A stretch of DNA of 64,000 bases from Pseudomonas frederiksbergensis (GCF_003732665.1 NZ_MOBP01000010.1:15559-79558), one strand, 5' to 3'; numbered from the stretch's first letter, positions 1-9,050 are shown. Numbers and translations: made by a program. Notes: a model not told the origin generated them from the sequence alone.

Positions 1-76
1 TGCTCGCGAATGCGGTGTGTCATTTAACAATGATGTTGACTGACACACCGCATTCGCGAGCAAGCCCGCTCCCACA
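1..76. repeat. REPIN, left arm truncated by window edge
   Basis: Two inverted REP arms of the GTGGGAGCGGGCTTGCTCGC type enclose an AT-richer spacer that itself contains the complementary runs TGCGGTGTGTCA and TGACACACCGCA. The left arm is cut by the start of the window. Confidence 0.85.
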
Positions 77-88
77 GTGGAGGTGTGT

Positions 89-910
89 TTACTTCAATGG
101 TTTAACAAACCGCAACGTCATCCGGTCCGACTCGCCAATCGCCACATACTTGGCCTTGTCCTTCTCCCCCAACGTCAACGCCGGCGGCAAGGTCCAGACG
201 CCTTCCGGGTAGTCCTTGGTGTCCTTCGGATTGGCATTGATCTCGCTTTTCTCCTCAAGCTTGAACCCCGCGTCGGTCGCCAGTTTCACCACGTAGGCGG
301 TGGTCAGGTAGCCGCTGTGCTTGATGTCGTCCAGCGACGCGCCATCCTTGGCCCGGTGATCCACCACACCGAGCACACCGCCCGGTTTCAGCACCTTGAA
401 GAACGACTCGAACATCACCGGTGCTGTGTCCGCCAGCACCCAATTGTGCACGTTGCGAAAGGTCAACACCGTGTCGGCGGAACCGGGTTTTCCCAGTACC
501 GGGGCCTTGGGATCGAACTCGGCGACTTGGGCCTTGGCGTATTGGGCCGGGGAGGCGGCGAATTTGGCCTTGAGGGTTTCTTCATTTTTGCGTGCGTAGT
601 CACTGACGGTTGGCGCCTGCACGGCGGCGATGTACTGACCGTGATCCTTGAGCAGCGGCGCCAGCAGTTCGCTGTACCAACCGCTGCCGGGGGTGATTTC
701 GATGACAGTCTGGTTCGGCCGCAGACCGAAGAATTGCAACGTCTGCTGCGGATGCCGGTAGACGTCGCGCACCACGTTCTGCGGCGCGCGCCAGGTGCCC
801 TTGAGCACCTCGGCGTATTGCTCGGCGGAGACGGGTTTGGTGTCGGCGGCGTGGGCCAGAACCGGGGCGAGCAGGGCGGTCAGGGTCAAAGCGAGTAGGG
901 CAGGTTTCAT
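89..910 (-). CDS. Exported class I SAM-dependent methyltransferase
   Basis: Predicted methyltransferase of 273 aa. The first 21 residues (MKPALLALTLTALLAPVLAHA) form a signal peptide, so the protein probably acts in the periplasm. A Rossmann-type SAM-binding motif I (VIEITPGSGWYSE) lies near residues 67-80, followed by the usual alternating fold with a late motif FKVLKPGGVLGVVDH. The in-frame extension upstream of 910 is ignored because the signal peptide begins at this ATG. This resembles secreted methyltransferase-like proteins of proteobacteria whose substrate is unknown. It is followed only by a REPIN, so it looks monocistronic. The fold is well supported; the substrate is not. Confidence 0.85.
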   Translation of the reverse strand: MKPALLALTLTALLAPVLAHAADTKPVSAEQYAEVLKGTWRAPQNVVRDVYRHPQQTLQFFGLRPNQTVIEITPGSGWYSELLAPLLKDHGQYIAAVQAPTVSDYARKNEETLKAKFAASPAQYAKAQVAEFDPKAPVLGKPGSADTVLTFRNVHNWVLADTAPVMFESFFKVLKPGGVLGVVDHRAKDGASLDDIKHSGYLTTAYVVKLATDAGFKLEEKSEINANPKDTKDYPEGVWTLPPALTLGEKDKAKYVAIGESDRMTLRFVKPLK

Positions 911-970
911 GGAGCATCCTGGCGAAGTCGAAGTCGACCCCGAGGCTAGCACGCAGCCCTCGATGGCCGA

Positions 971-1408
971 TCACACATTATTGCTGGACGACCTCACCAA
1001 CGGTTCTAAGCCCATGGCGATCATCGGTTTGCTGCGGGCGTAGCGGGTCAGGCGCTCGACCATGGCGTAGGGCATTTGTGGATCAAACGTAAAACCCCGG
1101 CGCTCGTAAAAACCGCGCAAATCCGGATGGCAGTACAACCAGACCGGGCTGTCGAGGCCCTTGACCGCTTCGGCGATCAACGCGGCGGCGATGCCTTGTT
1201 CACGACACGCCGGATCGACGAACAACCCCGTCAACCAATGGCCGCCCGCTACCGGTCGCAAACACAAGGCCGCGACAATCTCCCCGCGCCGGGCCACCCA
1301 CAGTCGGGCCTCGCGCACGGCTTTCATCGGCGATTGGTGGGCGCGGTAAAACTTGTTCATCAACGGCCAGAGCGGCTCGTCGAGCAGGGTGTATTGAGTG
1401 TCTGGCAT
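971..1408 (-). CDS. GNAT family N-acetyltransferase
   Basis: A 145-aa single-domain GNAT protein. The acetyl-CoA pyrophosphate loop is visible as FVDPACREQGIAAALIAEAV near residues 77-96, and a typical C-terminal strand-turn (FYERRGFTFD) follows. The ATG at 1408 is chosen because the upstream in-frame stretch is not GNAT-like and would overlap the promoter of the neighbouring small gene. GNAT enzymes transfer an acetyl group from acetyl-CoA to an amine; the acceptor here cannot be read from sequence. Cytosolic. Confidence 0.85.
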   Translation of the reverse strand: MPDTQYTLLDEPLWPLMNKFYRAHQSPMKAVREARLWVARRGEIVAALCLRPVAGGHWLTGLFVDPACREQGIAAALIAEAVKGLDSPVWLYCHPDLRGFYERRGFTFDPQMPYAMVERLTRYARSKPMIAMGLEPLVRSSSNNV

Positions 1409-1511
1409 GGGCGTTGGCTGTCGTTTGGCAGGGTGGGCGATTATAAAAGAACGCGAGCGCCGCGATAGGTGTATACCTGACTTCACATCCCGTATGAGTG
1501 GAGTACGTATC

Positions 1512-1622
1512 ATGGCCAAAGGCATGGATTCAAAGAAAGCAGCGAAGAAAAAACCGGCCAAAACCGCCGATGAAAAGCGCGCGGACAAGAAGGCCAAGAA
1601 GGTGGATGTGTTCGGGCACTAA
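1512..1622 (+). CDS. Small lysine/alanine-rich protein (36 aa)
   Basis: A 36-aa very basic peptide (MAKGMDSKKAAKKKPAKTAD and a tail ending VDVFGH). It has no signal peptide or membrane segment. It is transcribed divergently from the GNAT gene and is followed after 18 bp by a large palindromic repeat that could end transcription. The lysine/alanine pattern resembles histone H1-like tails, so nucleic-acid binding is possible but is inference. I recall similar short proteins in Pseudomonas annotations, always without assigned function. Confidence 0.6.
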   Translation: MAKGMDSKKAAKKKPAKTADEKRADKKAKKVDVFGH

Positions 1623-1640
1623 AAGCCAAGTCACCCTGCT

Positions 1641-1742
1641 GATCGTTCCCACGCTCTGCGTGGGAATGCCTCTAGGGACGCTCCGCGTCCAGTGACGCGG
1701 AGCGTCACGGGCTGCATTCCCACGCAGAGCGTGGGAACGATC
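1641..1742. repeat. About 100-bp palindromic repeat, copy 1
   Basis: Outer arms GATCGTTCCCACGCTCTGCG and its complement, with a second nested palindrome (GACGCTCCGCGTC / GACGCGGAGCGTC). The same element recurs at 13200, 13922 and 17535, with a decayed copy at 34318. It lies just after the small basic gene and before the desaturase. Confidence 0.9.
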
Positions 1743-1819
1743 GTTAAACCAAAAAATAATCTGCAAGATTTCCCCCCGCCATTGCACAGAGAGGGATACG
1801 TCCCGTTCTGAGCAACGCC

Positions 1820-2761
1820 ATGCCCCATTACTTCGACGCCGCCCATCGAGCAGAAATCGACAACCTGCGCCATCGCCTGACCGCTCGGACCGAGTGGCCG
1901 ACCTGGCTGTTGCTGATCGGCGTGTACGCAGGTTGGTTGAGTATTGTCCTGAACAGTCATCGCCTGGGTTTGTGGTGGAGCACGGCGTTGCTGATTCCGT
2001 TGGTGGTGCTCTGGCTGTCGGTGCAACACGAATTGCTCCACGGCCATCCCACCCGCTGGCTGGCCCTGAACAAATTCCTCGGCTACGCGCCCTTCGCGGT
2101 GTGGTTTCCCTACACCCTGTACCGCGACAGTCATTTGCTGCATCACCACGACGAAGACCTGACCATCCCCGGTCGCGACCCGGAAAGCCGTTACCTCACC
2201 GCCGAGCACTGGCAGCGCAGCTCCGTGTTCCAGCAAGCCTTGCACTGGCTGAATAAAACCGTGCTCGGGCGCGTGATGATTGGCGCGCCCATGGCGTTGC
2301 AAGCCCTGGCCCGCAAAGAACTTCGACGCCTGAAGGCGGGCGAGCGCCAGGCCTGGCTGATGTGGCTGACCCACGGCGCGTTCACCGTGTTGATGCTGGC
2401 GTTCATCGCCCATTTCAGCGTGTTGCCGGTGTGGCATTACCTGCTGCTGATCAGCGTACCGGCGCTGTCGATTGCCATGATTCGCTCCTACTATGAACAC
2501 CGCCCCAACGCCCAGCCCGAGCAACGCACCGTGCTCAATGAAGCCTCTTGGCCGTGGAGCTGGCTGTTTTTGAACAACAACCTGCACCTGGTGCATCACG
2601 ACTTGCCGGGTTTGCCGTGGTATGACCTGCCCAAGGCCTATCAGGCCCGGCGCGAGCAATGGCTGGCGCGCAGTGGCGGGTTTTTGGTGCAGGGATATGG
2701 GACGCTTTGGCGTCAGCATGGGTTGAGGGCAATCGACAGCCCACAACACCCATTTCATTGA
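1820..2761 (+). CDS. Membrane fatty acid desaturase
   Basis: A 313-aa integral membrane di-iron enzyme of the fatty acid desaturase/hydroxylase superfamily. Three histidine clusters are present in the right order: HELLHGHP (about residue 74), HLLHHHDED (about 109) and HLVHHDLP (about 258). Hydrophobic membrane segments lie between them. The family inserts double bonds or hydroxyls into acyl chains or related lipids using O2 and reduced ferredoxin or cytochrome. The substrate is not identifiable. It reads towards the PhnD-like gene, but a REPIN separates them, so cotranscription is uncertain. Confidence 0.85.
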   Translation: MPHYFDAAHRAEIDNLRHRLTARTEWPTWLLLIGVYAGWLSIVLNSHRLGLWWSTALLIPLVVLWLSVQHELLHGHPTRWLALNKFLGYAPFAVWFPYTLYRDSHLLHHHDEDLTIPGRDPESRYLTAEHWQRSSVFQQALHWLNKTVLGRVMIGAPMALQALARKELRRLKAGERQAWLMWLTHGAFTVLMLAFIAHFSVLPVWHYLLLISVPALSIAMIRSYYEHRPNAQPEQRTVLNEASWPWSWLFLNNNLHLVHHDLPGLPWYDLPKAYQARREQWLARSGGFLVQGYGTLWRQHGLRAIDSPQHPFH

Positions 2762-2777
2762 TTAGCGCAGATCCCCT

Positions 2778-2867
2778 TGTGGGAGCGGGCTTGCTCGCGA
2801 ATGCAGTGTTTCAGGCACCCTAGATGTCATTTGACACACCGCCTTCGCGAGCAAGCCCGCTCCCACA
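2778..2867. repeat. REPIN (GTGGGAGCGGGCTTGCTCGC type)
   Basis: Convergent REP arms beginning TGTGGGAGC and ending GCTCCCACA, about 90 bp, filling the gap between the desaturase and the PhnD-like gene. Confidence 0.9.
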
Positions 2868-2897
2868 GGGGTTCTTTGTTGTAGGGGAGTTTTTGAG

Positions 2898-3689
2898 ATG
2901 ACCGCACACCTCGCCGAACTACTGATGTACATCGCCCCCGAGCCGATCCGTCTGGCCAACGAACGCTGGCTGACACGAATTCTTGAACGGCTCGGCAGCA
3001 CCCGCCAAAGCGCCGTCGGCCTGTCGTTGCCACAGCTTTGGCTTTCCCCGGACCTGCTGCTGACCCAAACCTGCGGCTACCCGCTGATGACCCTGCTGCG
3101 TGATCAAGTCCGGGTCGTCGGGCGCCCGCGTTATGAATTGCCGGACAGCAACGGCGGCAATCATTGCAGCCTGTTGCTGTGTCGCGCCGACGATCCTCGC
3201 CGCAGCTTGCCGGCCTTTCTCGGTAGTCGCGGGGTGATCAATGACGAAGGCTCCAACAGCGGCATGAACCTGTTGCGTCATCGCCTCGCGCCGCTGCACC
3301 GCGACGGTCAGTTCTTTGCCAATGTCGGCATCAGTGGCGGCCACCGCGAAAGCCTGCGCTGGTTGCGCGAAGACCTGGCCGACCTGGCCGCCATCGACAG
3401 CGTGACCTTCGCCTACCTGGCGCGGCATGCCGAGGAAGAAGTGGCCGGTTTGCGCGTGGTTGCCCGCAGTGCGTTTAGCCCGACTTTGCCTTACATCACG
3501 GTGGCGAGTGCTACGGATGAGCAGGTCGAAGCGCTTCGGCGGGTGATGAACGAGACCCTGAAAGAATTGCCCGAAGTCGCTGAGGTGCTCGGTCTGCAAG
3601 AGGTATTGCCCGCGACGGAAAGCGACTATCAGGTGGTGCTTGATTATCAGCAGGAAGCCGAGGCGTTGGGGTATGGGCGGTTGCGTTAA
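2898..3689 (+). CDS. PhnD/SsuA-like substrate-binding-fold protein without signal peptide
   Basis: A 263-aa protein with the fold of phosphate/phosphonate ABC transporter binding proteins (PhnD-like; type 2 periplasmic binding). Recognisable stretches are TCGYPLMTLLRDQVRVVG, SNSGMNLLRHRL and DSVTFAYLARH, matching the hinge and ligand-loop regions. Unlike true transporter components it has no N-terminal signal peptide and no neighbouring permease or ATPase. It may therefore be a cytosolic sensor or enzyme-like relative rather than a transport protein. The start ATG is preceded by a GAG-containing site (GGGGAGTTTTTGAG). Confidence 0.75.
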   Translation: MTAHLAELLMYIAPEPIRLANERWLTRILERLGSTRQSAVGLSLPQLWLSPDLLLTQTCGYPLMTLLRDQVRVVGRPRYELPDSNGGNHCSLLLCRADDPRRSLPAFLGSRGVINDEGSNSGMNLLRHRLAPLHRDGQFFANVGISGGHRESLRWLREDLADLAAIDSVTFAYLARHAEEEVAGLRVVARSAFSPTLPYITVASATDEQVEALRRVMNETLKELPEVAEVLGLQEVLPATESDYQVVLDYQQEAEALGYGRLR

Positions 3690-3719
3690 TAGACAGGGAT
3701 TTTCGTTGCCAGTCAGAAC

Positions 3720-3792
3720 GCTTTCGCGGGCAAGCCTCGCTCCTACAGAATCGATCACCGATCCCGTAGGAGCGAGGCTTGCCCGCGAAAGC
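3720..3792. repeat. REPIN (GTAGGAGCGAGGCTTGCCCGC type, outward arms)
   Basis: Arms GCTTTCGCGGGCAAGCCTCG and its complement, about 73 bp with a short loop, downstream of the PhnD-like gene. Confidence 0.9.
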
Positions 3793-3933
3793 AATCGAAC
3801 TGACGCAACTCATCTAAATGTCTAAATAGAATATAAAAATGCCTTTTAAGTATTATTAAAGAATAAGGCTCCCCGCTAGAATCGCGCCACCGGATCACCG
3901 GACATTCAGCGACCCCTAACCCCAGGAGCCCCT

Positions 3934-4476
3934 ATGTCCGGCGCCGACCTTTCCCATCGCAACCACGTCGACGCCTTGTTCCGCGCGCATTACGCCTGGC
4001 TGTGCATCCGGTTGCGCCGGCAGTTGGGCGCCAGCGCCAGCGTCGAAGACATCGCCGCCGAAACCTTCACCCAATTGCTCGAATCCCCAGGGCTGACGCC
4101 GATCCGCGAGCCCCGCGCCTTGCTGACCACTATCGCCCAACGCTTGATCTATCAGCTCTGGCGCCGTCGCGATCTGGAGCGCGAGCATCTGGAGCAACTG
4201 CAACACGCCGATGCCGATCAAGTGCAATCGCCGGAAGTGCTGCTGCAACTGACCCAGGCCCTGCACCGCCTCGACCGCAGCCTCGACCGCTTGCCGGGTA
4301 AGGTCCGGGCGACGTTCCTGTTGTCGCGCATCGATGGCCTGACTTACCCGCAAATCGCCGCCGAGCTGGGCATTTCCCAGCGTTCGGTCAGCGTCTACAT
4401 GACCCGCTCCCAAGCCTTGTGTGCGCAACACAGCGCCAATGAACCCCTAAATAGAACGACCCAGAGGTCCGCATGA
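3934..4476 (+). CDS. ECF RNA polymerase sigma factor
   Basis: A 180-aa sigma-70 family protein with only regions 2 and 4. Region 2 spans about residues 10-75 (ending near SVEDIAAETFTQLLE, with TTIAQRLIYQLWRRRDLE) and region 4 about 110-165 (LTYPQIAAELGISQRSVSVY). It resembles FecI-type sigma factors. The upstream 60 bp are unusually AT-rich and probably hold its promoter. Its stop overlaps the start of the next gene (ATGA), which encodes a periplasmic binding protein rather than the FecR anti-sigma expected for FecI types. Confidence 0.88.
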   Translation: MSGADLSHRNHVDALFRAHYAWLCIRLRRQLGASASVEDIAAETFTQLLESPGLTPIREPRALLTTIAQRLIYQLWRRRDLEREHLEQLQHADADQVQSPEVLLQLTQALHRLDRSLDRLPGKVRATFLLSRIDGLTYPQIAAELGISQRSVSVYMTRSQALCAQHSANEPLNRTTQRSA

Positions 4477-5486
4477 GATCGATCAAAACCCTGCTCGGCA
4501 GTTCGCTGCTGGCCCTGAGCCTGGTCGCCACCCAGGCGCCCGCCAGTGAAAAAACCGCGCCGATTCACTTCGGCGACATCGCTTGGGAAAGCGGCAGTTT
4601 CATCACCGAAGTCCTGCGCCTGATCGTCGAGAAAGGTTACGGCTACCCGACCGACACCTTGCCGGGCAGCACGGTCAGCCTCGAAGCGGCGCTGGCCAAG
4701 AACGATATCCAGGTGATCGGCGAAGAGTGGGCCGGGCGCAGTCCGGCGTGGGTCAAGGCCTCGAACGAGGGCAAAGTGTTTGGTCTGGGCGACACGGTCA
4801 AAGGCGCCACCGAAGGCTGGTGGGTGCCGGAATACGTGATCAAGGGCGACCCGGAACGCGGCATCAAGCCGTTGGCCCCGGAGCTGAAATCCGTGGCCGA
4901 TTTGCCGCGCTACAAAGACGTGTTCCGCGACCCGGAAGACCCCAGCCGTGGCCGCTTCCTCAACAGCCCCACCGGTTGGACTTCGGAAATCGTCAACAGC
5001 CAGAAACTCAAGGCCTATGACCTGACCGCCGACTACGTGAACTTCCGCACCGGCTCCGGCGCGGCGCTGGATGCCGAGGTCGCGTCGTCGATCCGCCGTG
5101 GCAAACCGGTGCTGTTCTACTACTGGTCGCCGACGCCGTTGTTGGGCCGCTTCAAACTGGTGAAACTCGAAGAACCGGCGTTCGATGCCGAAGCCTGGAA
5201 GACCCTGGCCGACGCCAACAACCCGCACCCCAAAGGCACCCGTTCGATGCCGGCAAGCCTGGCGATTGGCGTGTCGGCGCCGTTCAAGACCCAGTACCCG
5301 GACCTGGTGGCGTTCTTCGAAAAAGTCGATTTGCCGATTGATCTGCTGAACCAGACGTTGGCGCAGATGAGCGAAAAACGCCAGCCACCGCGCCAGGTCG
5401 CAGAGGCGTTTTTGCGGGACCAGCCGCAGGTGTGGAAGGGCTGGGTGCCGGGGGACGTCGCGACCAAGGTGAGCGGGAGTTTGTAG
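4473..5486 (+). CDS. Glycine betaine-type ABC transporter substrate-binding protein
   Basis: A 337-aa OpuAC/ProX-type periplasmic binding protein. It has a signal peptide of about 24 residues (start MRSIKTLLGSSLLALSL). Family signatures include FGDIAWESGSFITEVLRLIV and a tail with PRQVAEAFL and W-rich ends; aromatic residues WAGRSPAW and YYWSPTP could cage a quaternary amine. No permease or ATPase gene is adjacent, so it either serves a transporter encoded elsewhere or acts as a ligand sensor. It overlaps the sigma factor gene by four bases, implying translational coupling. Confidence 0.85.
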   Translation: MRSIKTLLGSSLLALSLVATQAPASEKTAPIHFGDIAWESGSFITEVLRLIVEKGYGYPTDTLPGSTVSLEAALAKNDIQVIGEEWAGRSPAWVKASNEGKVFGLGDTVKGATEGWWVPEYVIKGDPERGIKPLAPELKSVADLPRYKDVFRDPEDPSRGRFLNSPTGWTSEIVNSQKLKAYDLTADYVNFRTGSGAALDAEVASSIRRGKPVLFYYWSPTPLLGRFKLVKLEEPAFDAEAWKTLADANNPHPKGTRSMPASLAIGVSAPFKTQYPDLVAFFEKVDLPIDLLNQTLAQMSEKRQPPRQVAEAFLRDQPQVWKGWVPGDVATKVSGSL

Positions 5487-5521
5487 GTCTTTTCTGATGT
5501 TTTTGTGGTGTTAATTAGATA

Positions 5522-5590
5522 GCTTTCGCGAGCAAGCCTCGCTCCTACAGGATCGCGCGTTCTGTAGGAGCGAGGCTTGCCCGCGAAGGC
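5522..5590. repeat. REPIN (GTAGGAGCGAGGCTTG type)
   Basis: Inverted arms GCTTTCGCGAGCAAGCCTCG and CGAGGCTTGCCCGCGAAGGC, placed between the convergent binding-protein and glutathione transferase genes. Confidence 0.9.
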
Positions 5591-5601
5591 GGCCTAACGC
5601 C

Positions 5602-6204
5602 CTACACCAACTCCGCCGCCAACGCCGCTTTCACTGTCGGGCGCTGACCAACCCGCGCCTGAAACCGCGCCAACGCCGGCCACTCCTCCAACTCAATCCC
5701 AAACCCCACCGCCCAGCGCAGCACCGTAAACAAATACGCATCCACCACACTGAACCCCTCCGGCATCAAATAATCCTGGCGCTCAAGCGTGCGCACCAAC
5801 ACCGCAAACCGCTTGAACAACTTCGCCTTGATCAACCCCTTTATCTCGTCGGGAAATTGCGCATTGAACAGCCATCCAAGCCCGCCATGAATCTCGGTGG
5901 AGACGAAGTTCAGCCATTCCTGCAACCGTACCCGCTCGAAACTGCCGTTTGCCGGCGCCAGGTTCGCTTCAGGCCGCAGGTCTGCCAGGTATTGCAGGAT
6001 CGCCGGGCCTTCGGTCAATACCTGACCGTTGTCCAGTTGCAGCGCCGCGACGTAGCCCTTGGGGTTGATGGCGAGGAAGTCTTCGCCGGCGGCGGTTTGC
6101 TTGGTGCGGTTATCGACACGGATCAATTCGAACGGCAGATCGAGTTCGCGCAACACAATGTGCGGCGCCATCGAACAGGCTTGAGGGGCGTAGTACAACT
6201 TCAT
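5602..6204 (-). CDS. Glutathione S-transferase, beta-like
   Basis: A 200-aa cytosolic GST. The N-terminal thioredoxin-like domain (residues 1-80) begins MKLYYAPQACSMAPHIVLRE; the CSMAPH segment with Cys10 is the bacterial beta-class active-site pattern. The cis-proline/SNAIL-equivalent is LTEGPAILQYLADL. The C-terminal helical domain follows. The enzyme conjugates glutathione to electrophiles or reduces mixed disulfides. It is divergent from a LysR regulator 99 bp away, a likely regulator. Confidence 0.88.
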   Translation of the reverse strand: MKLYYAPQACSMAPHIVLRELDLPFELIRVDNRTKQTAAGEDFLAINPKGYVAALQLDNGQVLTEGPAILQYLADLRPEANLAPANGSFERVRLQEWLNFVSTEIHGGLGWLFNAQFPDEIKGLIKAKLFKRFAVLVRTLERQDYLMPEGFSVVDAYLFTVLRWAVGFGIELEEWPALARFQARVGQRPTVKAALAAELV

Positions 6205-6303
6205 GGGCAGGGCTCTGGTTGGAGATTTGCGCCAGTGTCATAGTGCGCGCCGGGCTTCGTAAAATTAATCTTCCAGAAAACTGCCATAAGGACAGCTACT
6301 GCC

Positions 6304-7176
6304 ATGATGAATCTGATGCACTGGCGCATGGTGGTGGCGGTGGCCGATACCGGCAACATCACCCGGGCGGCTGAGCGGGTCGGCATGACCCAGTCCGGTG
6401 CCAGCCAGGCGCTGGCGCTGATCGAAGAAACCCTGGGCGTGCAACTGTTCAGCCGGGAAAACCGCCAGACCCTGCCCACCGCCATCGGCCTGCCGGTGAT
6501 CGAGCAGGCGCGGACCATGCTTGGCGCGTTGGAGAACATTCGCAGCACCGTCGATACCGCAAAAAACGTCCAGCGCGGCAGCATTCGCCTGGCCAGTTTT
6601 CCCATGGTGCTGGCTACGTTCCTGCCGCCACTGTTGCGCCGGTTCAATCGGCTCTACCCCGGCATTCAGGTGGTGGCCCTGGAGGTCAGCGACGATGAAG
6701 TGGAAACCCTGCTCGACGCCGGGTTGGTGGACGTCGGCGTGGTATTGAACCCGGCGCCGGAACGTAATGCTGCAGTTTTGGGACGCGATGCCTGGGTGGC
6801 GGTGCTGCCCGGCGGCCATCCTTTGGCGCGGGGTGCACACGATGAAGGCCTGAGCCTGGCGCAATTGGTGACGCAACCTTTTGTGCTCGCCACGGGAGGC
6901 TGTTCGACCAATGCCCGCAGCCTGGCCGCCGACGCCGGTTTGCAACTGAGCGATATCCGGGTCGAGGTCCGGGAGTGGAGCAGTGCCTTTACCCTGGTGC
7001 GGGAAAACATCGGCGTAACCCTGGTGCCAGAAATGACACTGCCGGCCAATCGCCAGGGGTTACGGGTGGTTCCGATTACACCGCAAATCATTCGCGAGTT
7101 TGCCTTGGTCACGGGAACCCGAGAGGCACCTTCGGTCGCCGTACAAGCACTGCTGGGCATGCTCGCGGATCAATGA
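6304..7176 (+). CDS. LysR family transcriptional regulator
   Basis: A 290-aa LTTR. The winged HTH is at about residues 4-62 (NITRAAERVGMTQSGASQAL), followed by a linker helix and the periplasmic-binding-like effector domain (GSIRLASFPMVLATFLPPLL onward). It is transcribed divergently from the glutathione transferase gene, the classical LTTR arrangement, so that gene is the first candidate target. The ligand is unknown. Confidence 0.88.
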   Translation: MMNLMHWRMVVAVADTGNITRAAERVGMTQSGASQALALIEETLGVQLFSRENRQTLPTAIGLPVIEQARTMLGALENIRSTVDTAKNVQRGSIRLASFPMVLATFLPPLLRRFNRLYPGIQVVALEVSDDEVETLLDAGLVDVGVVLNPAPERNAAVLGRDAWVAVLPGGHPLARGAHDEGLSLAQLVTQPFVLATGGCSTNARSLAADAGLQLSDIRVEVREWSSAFTLVRENIGVTLVPEMTLPANRQGLRVVPITPQIIREFALVTGTREAPSVAVQALLGMLADQ

Positions 7177-7385
7177 TCGGCAGGTGACGCTGAACCGATT
7201 TTGTGCTGATTTCTGGCCGACTAATGGCATTGCGCCCGTCATTTCACTGGCTATGCTCACTCATGACTCTCTATTTCAGTCACGAAAATGAATGGTTCGT
7301 GACCGAGTGGTGAGCCCCCGTGAAACACGCCGCAGAGTGCGCAACCCAAGGCACCGACACTGAACAACAAGGAGCCGTCCGGTAA

Positions 7386-7481
7386 ATGGAGTTACTTAAC
7401 AAAACGTTAGGGTTGGCCCGACCGGGCTATCAAGAGAAGGATGTCTTGATAAGAGCGTCGCTGCATGGACACTCCGATTGA
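7386..7481 (+). CDS. Possible small ORF (31 aa)
   Basis: ATG at 7386 is preceded by AGGAG at a long spacing of 11 bases and runs for 31 codons (begins MELLNKTLGLARPGYQEKD). No family is recognised. It overlaps a perfect 8-bp inverted repeat (7428-7451). It may be a leader peptide, a decayed gene end or chance. The rest of the 530-bp gap 7177-7708 shows only a degenerate REP pair. Confidence 0.25.
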   Translation: MELLNKTLGLARPGYQEKDVLIRASLHGHSD

Positions 7482-7591
7482 ACATCATTTATCACCTGAC
7501 AAATCCTGCCCTTGGCGGGATGCGTGTGCCTGTTCCGTGGAACGTAGTGGTGGATCTGGAATGACCGAGAACTTTCTCCCGGCATTTCCCC

Positions 7592-7673
7592 TGTAGGAGC
7601 AAAGCGTGCTCGCGATAGCGCCGAACCTGACACACCGCGTCATCGTCCATCGCGGGCAAGTCTTGCTCCTGCA
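7592..7673. repeat. Degenerate REPIN
   Basis: Imperfect arms TGTAGGAGCAAAGCGTGCTC and GGGCAAGTCTTGCTCCTGCA just upstream of the chemoreceptor gene; more diverged than other copies in the window. Confidence 0.7.
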
Positions 7674-7708
7674 TCAATCAAAAAGACCGCGCTAAAGGTG
7701 ATAGAACC

Positions 7709-9028
7709 ATGTTTAACCTACATCACAAGGCAGACCTGCTTGAGATCGAGCGCTTCAACGGTGCGTTGAGCGAGGCCAACGCCAAGTTGGCGGCGGTCGG
7801 TCGTTCGATGGCGATGATCGAGTTCAGCCCTGACGGCATCGTGCTCGACGCCAATGACAACTTCTGCGCCGCCATGGGCTACAGCGCCGAAGAAGTGCGC
7901 GGCAAACATCACCGGATCTTCTGTGAAGAAGCGTTCTATCGCAGCGAGGAATACGCCAAGTTGTGGCGTGACCTGGCCCGTGGCGAACCGATCAGCGGCA
8001 CTTTCCTGCGCTTGAACAAGGCCGGTCGCGAGGTGTGGCTGGAAGCCAGCTACATGCCGGTGTTCGGGCCGGATCGCCAGGTGAAAAGTGTGATGAAAAT
8101 CGCCTCGGACATCTCCGCTCGGGTCCACAAAGAGCACGAAGAGGAAAGCATGCTCGCGGCCATCGGGCGTTCCATGGCGGTGATCGAATTCACCCCGGAC
8201 GGCCGGGTGATTACCGCCAACGAGAACTTTTTGAAAACCATGCATTACTCGCTCAACGAAGTGATCGGCCAGCATCACAGCCTGTTCTGTCATCGCGCTG
8301 AAGCTGAGTCGCCGCAGTACAAGGCGTTCTGGGCCTCACTCAATCGCGGCGAATATCACTCGCACCGTTTTGAGCGCAAAGATAAGTACGGTCATACGGT
8401 GTTTCTGGAAGCGTCCTACAACCCGTTGTTCGACAGCAAGGGCCGGTTGTACAAAGTGGTGAAGTTCGCCAGCGACATCACCCAGCAAGTCACCACCCTG
8501 CAGACCGCCGCGGAATCGGCCCACAGCACCTCGGTACAAAACGACGCCTGTGCGCAGAAAGGCTCCCAGGTGGTTCAGCAAACGGTGCAGATCATCCAGG
8601 ACATTTCCCGCGACCTCAACGAAGCGGCGCTGAGTATCGACGCAGTGAGCAAACAGTCGGACATCATCGGCACCATCGTCCAGACCATTCGCGGTATCGC
8701 CGACCAGACCAACCTGCTGGCACTCAACGCCGCCATCGAAGCGGCTCGGGCCGGGGAGCATGGGCGTGGTTTTGCCGTGGTGGCGGATGAAGTGCGCAGC
8801 CTCGCGGCACGCACCAGCCAGGCGACGCTGGAAATCGTTGATGTGGTGCGCAGGAACCATGACCTGTCGCTGAGTGCGGTGTCGAGCATGCAGTCGAGTT
8901 TGAGCCGCACCGGGTTAGGCGTGGAACTGGCGAACGAGGCGGGGGAGGTGATTCTGGAGATTCAGCAGGGATCGCGGCATGTGGTGGATGCGATCAGCCA
9001 GTTCAACTCAACCCTGCAACTGAATTGA
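7709..9028 (+). CDS. bdlA: Soluble chemoreceptor with two PAS domains, BdlA-like
   Basis: A 439-aa cytosolic methyl-accepting protein. PAS1 (about residues 25-140, [18 protein letters not shown]) and PAS2 (about 150-260, [18 protein letters not shown]) each end with the PAC-type WLEASY/FLEASY segment. The MCP signalling tip follows ([19 protein letters not shown] near residue 330). There is no transmembrane segment. The architecture equals P. aeruginosa BdlA, which controls biofilm dispersion in response to nutrients and c-di-GMP. A second protein of exactly the same length is encoded at 44698-46017. The symbol denotes the architecture, not proven orthology. Confidence 0.8.
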   Translation: MFNLHHKADLLEIERFNGALSEANAKLAAVGRSMAMIEFSPDGIVLDANDNFCAAMGYSAEEVRGKHHRIFCEEAFYRSEEYAKLWRDLARGEPISGTFLRLNKAGREVWLEASYMPVFGPDRQVKSVMKIASDISARVHKEHEEESMLAAIGRSMAVIEFTPDGRVITANENFLKTMHYSLNEVIGQHHSLFCHRAEAESPQYKAFWASLNRGEYHSHRFERKDKYGHTVFLEASYNPLFDSKGRLYKVVKFASDITQQVTTLQTAAESAHSTSVQNDACAQKGSQVVQQTVQIIQDISRDLNEAALSIDAVSKQSDIIGTIVQTIRGIADQTNLLALNAAIEAARAGEHGRGFAVVADEVRSLAARTSQATLEIVDVVRRNHDLSLSAVSSMQSSLSRTGLGVELANEAGEVILEIQQGSRHVVDAISQFNSTLQLN

Positions 9029-9050
9029 TACCCGCATCACCACAACCCAA

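Noticed and set aside
1631-2758. 375-codon minus-strand frame opposite the desaturase
   Set aside because: Gln-rich antisense translation; the desaturase on the plus strand has three histidine boxes.
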